A program made the translations under genes and the position numbers. Below are positions 1 to 6,084 of a stretch of 9,586 bases of DNA, one piece after another (positions within the stretch are counted from its first letter, which is position 1; every line of letters begins with the position of its first letter). Where the stretch lies: positions 1 to 9,586 of the forward strand of contig CAZLJF010000062.1 of NCBI GenBank assembly GCA_964559845.1. The letters run 5' to 3'. This DNA is from WSZY01 sp964559845. GTDB taxonomy: Bacteria; Pseudomonadota; Zetaproteobacteria; Mariprofundales; Mariprofundaceae. Below the pieces are notes generated by a model. That model was not told the origin of the DNA and did no database searches. It was given only the letters and a program-made list of their open reading frames with translations.

Positions 1-663
1 TAGTCTTGCGATGTTGCCATGGATGTCCTCCCATCGGAGGCTGGCAATTTCTGCGCGCCTCATGGCTGTTTCTAAAGCGAACATTACAATGTCACCAATC
101 ACACCACCGTATTCTTTGCAAGCTTGCATCAGCTGATCTTCTTCACCGGGTTGCAGGCGCCGATCCCTTGCAGTCTGCTTGACCGATGGCATCACACCAC
201 GGGCGACGGGGTTGCTCAGGTAGTTCATACCCCAGTCTCTGGATGCAACGGTGAATAAGTGGGAAATAACCGCCAGTTCCAAACGAACAGAGTTCGGACC
301 AACTTCTTTCAGTCGGCGATCACGATATTTGATGATATCTGGCGTTCTGATTTTCGCCAAAGGGAGGCGAGCCAATGACGAGCGAGACAGCGTGCGTACC
401 CGAGACATCTCTTGTCTAGCTCCCTTTTTCCTCGGAACGATATCCTCTGCGTATCGCTCCAAAGCCTCACCGAACAACATCCGTTCAGCCAGACGAGTAT
501 CCACGAAGTCGCCCCTTTGCAGCTTCGTTTTCACCTCGGCTTCGAACAGTTGCGCATCCCGACGAAAATCAAAAGTCGCGTCAGCTACTACCTTTCCGCG
601 ATGATACACTTGGACACGGTAAGTTGTTCGCCCGTTCTTCCATTTTCTTTTCTGGATCGCCAT
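1..663 (-). CDS. int: Tyrosine recombinase / phage-type integrase, 3' end cut off by the window
   Basis: Reading the minus strand from the ATG at 663 gives 221 uninterrupted codons to base 1, with no stop; the rest of the gene lies outside. An AGGAG Shine-Dalgarno (plus-strand 672-676) sits 8 nt before the ATG. Residues 1-55 (start MAIQKRKWKNGRTTYRVQV) resemble the N-terminal arm-DNA-binding domain of phage integrases. Residues about 60-155 fit the helical core-binding (SAM-like) domain. The catalytic domain begins near 165 and shows the first catalytic arginine at R202 in ETAMRRAEIASLRWEDI (198-214), an obvious match to the family's TGxRxxEI...LxWxDI box, with Ala200 where Gly is usual. The remaining catalytic residues (Lys, HxxR, H/W, Tyr) would be left of the window. 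The gene starts about 140 bases from the tRNA-derived attachment site and reads away from it into the element, so it is probably the element's own integrase. Confidence 0.92.
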   Translation of the reverse strand, partial: MAIQKRKWKNGRTTYRVQVYHRGKVVADATFDFRRDAQLFEAEVKTKLQRGDFVDTRLAERMLFGEALERYAEDIVPRKKGARQEMSRVRTLSRSSLARLPLAKIRTPDIIKYRDRRLKEVGPNSVRLELAVISHLFTVASRDWGMNYLSNPVARGVMPSVKQTARDRRLQPGEEDQLMQACKEYGGVIGDIVMFALETAMRRAEIASLRWEDIHGNIARL

Positions 664-675
664 CTCACGCTCTCC

Positions 676-697
676 TGCGGTGTGTATGCGGTGTGTG
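676..697. repeat. Two tandem 11-bp repeats next to the integrase start
   Basis: TGCGGTGTGTA (676-686) is followed directly by TGCGGTGTGTG (687-697): ten of eleven bases identical at an 11-base period, close to one helical turn. The pair partly covers the integrase Shine-Dalgarno region. Its place between integrase gene and attachment core is where arm-type integrase binding sites or an autoregulatory site are expected. The repeat is seen; the binding role is inferred. Confidence 0.6.
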
Positions 698-711
698 AAG
701 CTGCAGAATAA

Positions 712-742
712 CAGGGATCGAGCGGGAATCAACGGGAACAAA
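712..742. repeat. Degenerate tandem 10-bp repeats, possible arm-type integrase sites
   Basis: CGGGAATCAA (723-732) and CGGGAACAAA (733-742) are adjacent and match at 8 of 10 positions; CAGGGATCGA (712-721) is a weaker third copy just upstream. They lie between the integrase gene and the tRNA-derived core, 60-90 bases from the core. Short direct repeats flanking the crossover core are typical binding sites for the integrase N-terminal domain, which this protein appears to have. The unit sequence differs from the repeat at 676-697, so two kinds of site may exist. Function is inferred. Confidence 0.5.
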
Positions 743-801
743 ATTCCTTTATTATTAATATGATAGATGAAGTGCGCATTGATATTGTTGAGCCCGAAGA
801 A

Positions 802-849
802 GGAATCATAATCCGCGTGTCCGGGGTTCGAGTCCCTGAAGCGCCACCA
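802..849 (+). other. tRNA(CAU) 3'-end fragment: attachment site of the element (attR-type)
   Basis: The 3' part of a tRNA gene is readable: anticodon loop 805-811 (ATCATAA, anticodon CAT at 807-809), 3' anticodon stem TCCGC at 812-816, variable loop 817-821, T-arm CGGGG-TTCGAGT-CCCTG at 822-838, acceptor strand AAGCGCC at 839-845, A at 846 and encoded CCA at 847-849. On the 5' side only GGA (802-804) pairs with the anticodon stem; bases 800-801 (AA) do not pair, and 773-799 give no D-arm and only a partial acceptor match (GCGC), so the 5' half is missing. This fits an integration crossover in the anticodon region of an elongator tRNA-Met (or tRNA-Ile with a modified CAU anticodon). The intact tRNA should begin GGCGCTT and have GCGGA as 5' anticodon stem. 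Confidence 0.85.
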
Positions 850-853
850 TACC

Positions 854-882
854 AAGCCCCTGTTTTTACAGGGGCTTTTTTT
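854..882 (+). terminator. Rho-independent terminator of the tRNA gene
   Basis: A perfect 10-bp stem, AAGCCCCTGT (854-863) with ACAGGGGCTT (868-877), closes a 4-base T loop and runs into seven T residues (876-882). It begins 4 bases after the tRNA CCA, so it is the native terminator of the target tRNA gene, retained on the host side. It should also stop transcription leaving the element toward the ABC genes. Confidence 0.92.
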
Positions 883-1051
883 AACCCCATTCTTCCTGCA
901 TGGGTTTCAGACCGGTTGGGCAAATGTCTGCTGAATCGGGGGTAGTCCAGGCTGTCGCACAAAATGCTTGTTGCCAAGTCACTGATTTATAAAGTTCTTG
1001 AATATCCACACTGTTGCGCTGCTGATAAGCGCTGGAAAGCTGCTCCAGCAT
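881..1051 (-). CDS. Possible small protein or gene remnant, 56 aa, unknown function
   Basis: This is an ATG-to-TAA minus-strand frame in the gap between the tRNA terminator and the first ABC gene. The product begins MLEQLSSAYQQRNSVDIQEL and ends PTGLKPMQEEWG; the mixed, mostly polar composition looks protein-like and the codons resemble those of the neighbours. The stop codon sits in the T-tract of the 854-882 hairpin, so on this strand the hairpin directly follows the stop, though with only a two-base T-run after it. Against it: no clear Shine-Dalgarno, a TGA just upstream in frame, short length, and no recognised family. It could be the tail of an older gene cut off by the start of the ABC operon, or chance. 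Confidence 0.25.
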   Translation of the reverse strand: MLEQLSSAYQQRNSVDIQELYKSVTWQQAFCATAWTTPDSADICPTGLKPMQEEWG

Positions 1052-1067
1052 GCGTCACACTGCCGCC

Positions 1068-2060
1068 ATGCTTGAAATAGAAAAGCTCTCTCTGACTGTT
1101 CCGATTCAGGGCGAACATGTAACAGCTGTCGCTGGCGTTTCTTTAACGCTTGAGCCGGGCCGGGTTCTTGGCCTGGTGGGTGAATCGGGGTGTGGCAAAT
1201 CGATCACGGCCCAGGCGATATTGAGGCTTGGTGAACATCAGGGCGTCCTGCGCAGTGGCGGTGATATCCTGCTTGATAGTCAGAGTCTTTTTTCCATGTC
1301 TGAAGAGCAGCTGCGCAAGGTGCGCGGTGGCCGTATTTCGATGGTGTTTCAGGAGCCGATGACGGCGCTGAACCCTGTCTTTTCTATCGGTAGCCAGATC
1401 ACCGAAGTGATTCGTCTGCATCTTGATATGAGCAAGGAAGAGGCGCGGCAACGTGCCATTCACCTGCTTCAGGATGTCGGCATGCAGGATGCGGAAAGTC
1501 TGCTGAACCAGTATCCCGATGCGCTCTCCGGGGGGATGCGACAGCGCGTGCTGATTGCCATGGCCATGGCCGCCGATCCCGAATATATCATTGCCGATGA
1601 ACCGACCACGGCACTGGATGTATCGGTGCAGAAGCGCATTGTGATTCTGCTGCGCAATCTGCAAAAGAAAAAGGGTCTTGGCATGTTGCTGGTCACCCAT
1701 GATTTCGGACTGGTGGCCGAACTTGCCGATGATGTGGCGGTGATGTATGCCGGCCAGATTGTTGAGTCCGGCACGGTCCGGCAGATTTTTGATCATCCTG
1801 TCCACCCTTATACTCGCGCACTGATGGGCTGCAGGCCCGAGGTGAGTGAGCCGGGCGCTGCGCTGCCGGTGATTGCAGGGCAGGTGCCGCCACCGGGAAG
1901 CTGGCCGCAAGGTTGTCATTTCGCCGAGCGCTGCCGGTTTGCAGATGGCGCATGTGAACAGAAGGTGGCCCTGGATGCATGGGAAGATGCAGGGCATCAG
2001 GCCCGCTGTGTGCATCCGCAGACTTCGCAGCAAGTGTCATCACAAGAGGCGCTGGCATGA
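1068..2060 (+). CDS. Di/oligopeptide ABC transporter ATP-binding protein, DppD/OppD type
   Basis: One of the two ATPase subunits that power uptake through peptide (or nickel/opine-type) importers on the inner face of the membrane. Counting from ATG 1068 (330 aa): Walker A GESGCGKS 38-45, Q-loop Q95 in the VFQEPMTALNP box typical of OppD/DppD, signature LSGGM 153-157, Walker B with ADEPT (D177, E178), H-loop H211, then the HPYTRAL element (246-252) of the oligopeptide-transporter C-terminal domain. Cysteines 283, 289, 296 and 314 form the CX5CX6CX17C pattern associated with a [4Fe-4S] cluster in this subfamily. ATG 1068 is chosen because the family starts near MLEIEKLSL; an in-frame ATG at 1050 would add six residues. 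Neither start has a good Shine-Dalgarno. The stop overlaps the next start (ATGA). No permease or binding-protein gene is in view, so the substrate is unknown. Confidence 0.93.
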   Translation: MLEIEKLSLTVPIQGEHVTAVAGVSLTLEPGRVLGLVGESGCGKSITAQAILRLGEHQGVLRSGGDILLDSQSLFSMSEEQLRKVRGGRISMVFQEPMTALNPVFSIGSQITEVIRLHLDMSKEEARQRAIHLLQDVGMQDAESLLNQYPDALSGGMRQRVLIAMAMAADPEYIIADEPTTALDVSVQKRIVILLRNLQKKKGLGMLLVTHDFGLVAELADDVAVMYAGQIVESGTVRQIFDHPVHPYTRALMGCRPEVSEPGAALPVIAGQVPPPGSWPQGCHFAERCRFADGACEQKVALDAWEDAGHQARCVHPQTSQQVSSQEALA

Positions 2061-3022
2061 GTGTGGTGCTGAAAGCCGAGGATCTGAGCAAGAGCTTCCG
2101 CCGTGGCGGCCTGTGGGGCAGGGGGGCAATGTACAAGGCGGTTGACCGTGTCTCGTTTGACCTGAAGGTCGGCGAGACGCTGGCCATTGTCGGTGAATCG
2201 GGCAGTGGCAAGTCAACCACGGCGCGTATGGTAATGCGATTGCTGGAGGCGGATGAGGGCTGTGTGCATCTGTTGGGTGAAGAGATCAGTGCACTTCACG
2301 GCAGGCAGTTACGTATGCTGCGCAAGCATATCCAGATGGTCTTTCAGGATCCGTTTGCCAGCCTGAATCCACGCATGAGAATTGTTGAAACGGTCGGTGA
2401 GGGGCTGCGTGTTCACCGGCCAGAACTGGGCAGGAGTGAGCGCCGCGCAAGGGTTGCGAAGGTGCTGAAACAGTGTGGTATGGGGGAAGAGACGCTGGAC
2501 CGCTATCCGCATCAGTTTTCCGGCGGCCAGCGCCAACGCATCGGTATTGCCCGCGCACTTATTGTCGAGCCGAAGGTGCTGGTGCTTGATGAGCCGGTCT
2601 CTGCACTGGATGTGTCGGTTCAGGCACAGATTCTGAACCTGTTGAAAGAGATCCAGCAGCAGCAGAATCTCTCCTATCTCTTTATTTCCCATGATCTCTC
2701 CGTGGTCCGGCATGTAGCTGACCGTATGGTCGTGATGTTTGCCGGCCGCGTAGTGGAGCAGGGTTCGGTAGCCGAGGTGTTTGAGTCGCCCAGACACCCC
2801 TATACGAAAATGCTGCTTGCCGCCCGGCCCATTGATCATCCAAATCAGCGCAATGGCGGCAACGGTGAAGCTGATGTGAATGAGGGTGTGGCTGAGAGCG
2901 GTTGTGCATTCCGTCTGCGTTGTCCGAATGCCACTGATGATTGCGCCAGCTTTGATGGCTCAGATCAGTCCGCTGATTCGGAGCATACCTATTGCTGCCT
3001 GCACCCGGTCACCAATAGCTGA
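2057..3022 (+). CDS. Di/oligopeptide ABC transporter ATP-binding protein, DppF/OppF type
   Basis: Partner ATPase of the preceding gene. From ATG 2057 (321 aa): Walker A GESGSGKST 46-54, Q-loop Q97 in VFQDPFASLNPRM, signature FSGGQ 154-158, Walker B LVLDEP 175-180, H-loop H212, and HPYTKMLL 247-254 starting the oligopeptide-transporter C-terminal domain. Cysteines 283, 289, 296 and 313/314 repeat the spacing of the first ATPase almost exactly, consistent with a cluster or metal site in both subunits. The family's usual N-terminus (VVLKAEDLSKSF) and the 4-nt ATGA overlap with the upstream stop decide the start; the frame is open further 5' (ATG at 1979) but that stretch lies inside the first gene. 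Residues 262-280 are a low-complexity Asn/Gly/Glu-rich linker. Together the two genes form a coupled pair expected to make a heterodimeric motor; the matching permeases must be encoded elsewhere. Confidence 0.93.
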   Translation: MSVVLKAEDLSKSFRRGGLWGRGAMYKAVDRVSFDLKVGETLAIVGESGSGKSTTARMVMRLLEADEGCVHLLGEEISALHGRQLRMLRKHIQMVFQDPFASLNPRMRIVETVGEGLRVHRPELGRSERRARVAKVLKQCGMGEETLDRYPHQFSGGQRQRIGIARALIVEPKVLVLDEPVSALDVSVQAQILNLLKEIQQQQNLSYLFISHDLSVVRHVADRMVVMFAGRVVEQGSVAEVFESPRHPYTKMLLAARPIDHPNQRNGGNGEADVNEGVAESGCAFRLRCPNATDDCASFDGSDQSADSEHTYCCLHPVTNS

Positions 3023-3146
3023 ATCACCATATGTCCGTATTATTTTTCAGAACAGGTTGTAAAAGATTTCCAGCCGGAGAGTCCGCTTGCATCTACATCG
3101 GGATTGTTCACGATTGCCTGCATGGACAAAACAGACGGGTTCGCTA

Positions 3147-4205
3147 ATGAGTAAATATTGGAGCCCTTTAGTACGTTCCCTGTCGCCTTATGTGCCGGGC
3201 GAGCAACCGAAAGATACAGATGCTATTGTGAAGTTAAATACCAATGAAAATCCCTATCCCCCATCGCCAAAGGTGATGGCGGCGATTAAGCGTTTTGATG
3301 AAGGAAGCTTACGTCTGTATCCCGATCCGGATGCCAGTGAATTAACGCAGGCACTGGCACGTCAGTTCTCCCTTGATTGTGAACAGGTGTTTGTGGGCAA
3401 TGGTTCTGATGAAATACTGGCCTTGGCTTTCATGGCCTTTTTCAAGCAGTCCAATCCGATTCTCTTTCCCGATGTGACTTATAGTTTTTATCAGGTTTAC
3501 TGTCAGTTGTTTGATATTGCCTTCGAACAAGTCCCATTGGCTGCAGACTTTCAGATTGATGTGAATGATTATTGCAAACCCTGTGGCGGTGTAATCATTG
3601 CCAATCCTAATGCGCCGACAGGGGTGGCTTTATCATTGCATGAGATTGAAACATTGCTTAAAAGCAATGCCGACAGTGTGGTGCTGATTGATGAAGCCTA
3701 TGTTGATTTTGGCGCTGAATCTGCGGTGGCATTGATTCAGACATATCCAAACCTGCTGGTTGTACAAACCTTCTCAAAGTCCCGTGCGCTTGCCGGTTTG
3801 CGAATCGGTTATGCCTTGGGTAACCGGACATTGATTGAAGGTTTGAACAGGGTTAAAAACTCCTTTAACTCCTATCCGTTGGATCGATTGGCGCAATGTG
3901 CCGGAGTCGAGGCTCTTGAAGATGCCGCTTACTTCGAGAAAACCCGGCAGGAGATCATTGCCTTGCGTGATAATATGATTTTACAACTTGAAGCCATTGG
4001 CTTTGATGTCCTGCCCTCTTCTGCCAATTTTGTATTTGCCAGGCACGCTGAAAAAGATGCAGAAGGCCTCTATCTCGCACTAAAAAACAGGGGTGTCCTT
4101 GTTCGACACTTCAATCAGGGTAGAATCAGCAATTACTTGCGTATTTCTGTAGGAACACAGCGGGAAATTGCGACTCTGATGAGTACCCTGGATACAATCT
4201 TGTGA
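3147..4205 (+). CDS. hisC: Histidinol-phosphate aminotransferase
   Basis: PLP-dependent cytosolic enzyme that converts imidazole-acetol phosphate and glutamate to histidinol phosphate and 2-oxoglutarate in histidine synthesis. From ATG 3147 (352 aa, normal family length) the protein begins MSKYWSPLVRSLSPYVPGEQ, the classic HisC N-terminus. KLNTNENPYPPSP spans 29-41, GNGSDE 84-89 helps bind the cofactor phosphate, NPNAPTG is at 153-159 and DEAYVDF at 182-188. Lys211 in TFSKSRALAGLRIGYALG is the Schiff-base lysine, and YLRISVGT near the end carries the substrate-carboxylate arginine. An in-frame ATG at 3087 would add 20 residues unlike the family, so 3147 is preferred although its Shine-Dalgarno is weak. 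It is separated from the other his genes and heads a tight cluster with yoaA, glycerate kinase and aat. The sequence looks richer in A/T than its neighbours. Confidence 0.95.
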   Translation: MSKYWSPLVRSLSPYVPGEQPKDTDAIVKLNTNENPYPPSPKVMAAIKRFDEGSLRLYPDPDASELTQALARQFSLDCEQVFVGNGSDEILALAFMAFFKQSNPILFPDVTYSFYQVYCQLFDIAFEQVPLAADFQIDVNDYCKPCGGVIIANPNAPTGVALSLHEIETLLKSNADSVVLIDEAYVDFGAESAVALIQTYPNLLVVQTFSKSRALAGLRIGYALGNRTLIEGLNRVKNSFNSYPLDRLAQCAGVEALEDAAYFEKTRQEIIALRDNMILQLEAIGFDVLPSSANFVFARHAEKDAEGLYLALKNRGVLVRHFNQGRISNYLRISVGTQREIATLMSTLDTIL

Positions 4206-4221
4206 TGAATGCCCGTTATCT

Positions 4222-6084
4222 GTGAATAGCTCTTTATCTCAACAAATCAGCAAGGATTTTTCTGAAAATTCACCACTTGCAACCGGGCTTCCCGGTTATC
4301 TCTATCGTGATGAGCAGGTTAAACTGGCCGGGAAGATTGCCGACAGCTTTGATCAGGGAAGGATTCTGCTTGCCGAGGCGGAAACCGGCACAGGTAAAAC
4401 ACTGGCCTATCTGATTCCTGCACTCAGATCTGCTGAAAAGATTCTGATCTCCACCCATACCAAGGCTCTGCAGGATCAGCTGATGCATCGTGACATTCCG
4501 GTGGTGCAGAAAGCAATGGGGGTACGCAGGCGCATTGCACTTTTGAAGGGGCGTTCAAATTATCTCTGTCCGTATCGACTGAAGAGTCATGCGAGCAATC
4601 ACCAGATTGAGATGTGGGCCAAGAAGTCACTGCTGAAGGTTCAGCAGTGGGCGGACAAGACAAGTGATGGTGATCTTTCAGCACTGCCGTTTGATGTATT
4701 CGAGAAGGGAATCGGGCCGATGGTGACAGCAACGGCTGATCAGTGCTCAGGCAGTAAATGCCCTGAGTTTAATCAATGCCCGCTGATGAAGGCGCGCCAA
4801 AAGGCACAGGAGGCAGATATTGTCATCTCCAATCATGCGTTGCTGCTGGCCGATGCAGCACTGAAATCGGGCGATTTTGGCGAGATTCTGCCCCGGTTTG
4901 ATGCCTATGTGCTTGATGAGGCGCACAGCCTGCCGGACCTGGCCTGCCAGCACTTTGGCATTCAACTGACCCGTATGAAACTGATTCAGTGGTTGAATGA
5001 TATGCAGGCTGCGCTGGATGAGTTGGGAGATGAGGCCGAGCTTAAAAAAGAGATTGTTGAGGCTGGGCGCCTGCTGTTGGAGGCATGGTTAAACAGCGAT
5101 ATCAAGGTGTTGCAGGCTGCATGGCAGCCGCTGGTGGATATGGCTGTCAGTCGTGTGGATCGTAATGAGGAACTGGCCAAGCTGGCCGAACGCGCTGAAC
5201 TGATTGCGCAGGATATGGGAGCCGTTGAGAAGCCTTATGAAGGATTTGTTGCCTGGGTGGATGGTGAGGGGGAACATAAACGCCATGTTGTAGCTCCGAT
5301 AGAGACAGGGCCGGTGCTGAAGGAGCATCTCTGGGAGCGGCCTGCCAGCTTTGTCCTGCTCTCTGCAACACTCAGGGTCTCCGGCTCATTTGAGTATGCC
5401 CGCAACCGGCTGGGACTCGATGATGCTGACGACTCTTTTCATCCGTCACCATTTAATTATAAAACGCAGGCGATGACCTATCTGCCACGCCATCTGGTTG
5501 ATACCCGCAGTGAGCAGGGGCAGCAGAGGCTGCTCGATGAGATCGAGACGCTGGTGCGTGCATCGAGGGGCAGGGCCTTTGTTCTCTTTACCTCATATTC
5601 AATGCTGAACCGCATTGCTCCGGAACTGGATGAGCGAATTCCCTATAGCGTCCTGATTCAGGGAAAGAGTGGAAGCAGGGATTCGATTCTTGAGCAATTC
5701 CGGGAAGATACAAGCTCTATTTTATGTGGTACGCGAAGCTTTTGGGAGGGTGTGGATGTACCCGGCGAATCGTTGAGTCTGGTGATTATTGACAAGATGC
5801 CGTTTGCGCCACCGAGCGATCCGTTGTTACAGGCGCGTATCAAGTCGTGCGAGGAGCGCGGTGGTAACGGCTTCATGGATATCCAGCTGCCTGAAGCAAT
5901 TGCGGTGCTGCGGCAGGGGGTGGGACGCCTGATCAGGAACAATGAAGACCGTGGCGTGATGGCCATTCTCGATTCGCGTCTCTACCGGAAATTCTATGGC
6001 CGGGAGGTGGTAAAGAACCTGCCTCCGGCACCGATCCGGGACGACCTGGCCGAAGTGCGCTGGTTCTTTGAGGAGCATGAATGA
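4222..6084 (+). CDS. yoaA: DinG-family ATP-dependent DNA helicase YoaA
   Basis: XPD/DinG-type superfamily 2 iron-sulfur helicase that unwinds DNA 5' to 3'; YoaA in E. coli works with the clamp-loader subunit chi (HolC) in repair of stalled replication. The 620-residue length is near YoaA (about 636) and below DinG (about 716). Walker A AETGTGKT is at 53-60, four cluster cysteines at C116, C175, C180 and C186, DEAH box at 232-235, SATLRVSGSF starts the second helicase half, and SFWEGVDVPGESLSLVIIDK and QGVGRLIR (motif VI, 565-572) follow. The C-terminal LPPAP segment also matches YoaA. The start is taken as GTG 4222, 16 nt after the hisC stop; a TGA at 4180 closes the frame upstream, no ATG precedes the conserved N-terminus, and the ribosome site is weak, suggesting coupling to hisC translation. 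The stop overlaps the glycerate kinase start by 4 nt. Confidence 0.94.
   Translation: MNSSLSQQISKDFSENSPLATGLPGYLYRDEQVKLAGKIADSFDQGRILLAEAETGTGKTLAYLIPALRSAEKILISTHTKALQDQLMHRDIPVVQKAMGVRRRIALLKGRSNYLCPYRLKSHASNHQIEMWAKKSLLKVQQWADKTSDGDLSALPFDVFEKGIGPMVTATADQCSGSKCPEFNQCPLMKARQKAQEADIVISNHALLLADAALKSGDFGEILPRFDAYVLDEAHSLPDLACQHFGIQLTRMKLIQWLNDMQAALDELGDEAELKKEIVEAGRLLLEAWLNSDIKVLQAAWQPLVDMAVSRVDRNEELAKLAERAELIAQDMGAVEKPYEGFVAWVDGEGEHKRHVVAPIETGPVLKEHLWERPASFVLLSATLRVSGSFEYARNRLGLDDADDSFHPSPFNYKTQAMTYLPRHLVDTRSEQGQQRLLDEIETLVRASRGRAFVLFTSYSMLNRIAPELDERIPYSVLIQGKSGSRDSILEQFREDTSSILCGTRSFWEGVDVPGESLSLVIIDKMPFAPPSDPLLQARIKSCEERGGNGFMDIQLPEAIAVLRQGVGRLIRNNEDRGVMAILDSRLYRKFYGREVVKNLPPAPIRDDLAEVRWFFEEHE

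Larger units (their letters stand above)
1..849. mobile_element. Right end of an integrated element (prophage or genomic island) in a tRNA gene
   Basis: Three things seen together support this: a tyrosine recombinase gene at 1-663, short tandem repeats at 676-742, and a 3'-end fragment of a tRNA gene ending at 849, followed directly by a tRNA-style terminator. Tyrosine recombinases often integrate into tRNA genes and leave a 3' fragment at one boundary; that is established knowledge. The inference is that everything left of about 802-849 is imported and everything right of it is resident chromosome. Only the recombinase is visible, so phage, integrative conjugative element and satellite island cannot be told apart. 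The other boundary, with the intact tRNA, should lie left of the window. Confidence 0.75.

Noticed and set aside
251..604. Plus-strand 117-codon frame opposite the integrase
   Set aside because: The minus-strand frame is a clear integrase with domain motifs and a ribosome site; this one is its shadow.
773..849. A complete tRNA gene
   Set aside because: The 3' half is excellent and GCGC at 774-777 could pair with the acceptor strand, but no D-stem forms, the anticodon stem has only three pairs, and the first acceptor pair fails. It is a fragment, with the GCGC match probably chance.
760..945. Plus-strand 61-codon frame over the same area
   Set aside because: It reads straight through the tRNA fragment and terminator hairpin, lacks a ribosome site, and has no protein-like features.
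729..977. Minus-strand 82-codon frame containing GGASGTRTPDTRIMIPS
   Set aside because: This peptide is the antisense reading of the tRNA 3' end and CCA region, a well-known source of false protein predictions. The frame crosses the attachment site and the tRNA terminator.
1143..2033. Long minus-strand frame (296 codons) opposite the first ABC ATPase
   Set aside because: The plus strand encodes an unmistakable ABC ATPase over the whole span; the antisense product is His/Arg-rich and resembles no family.
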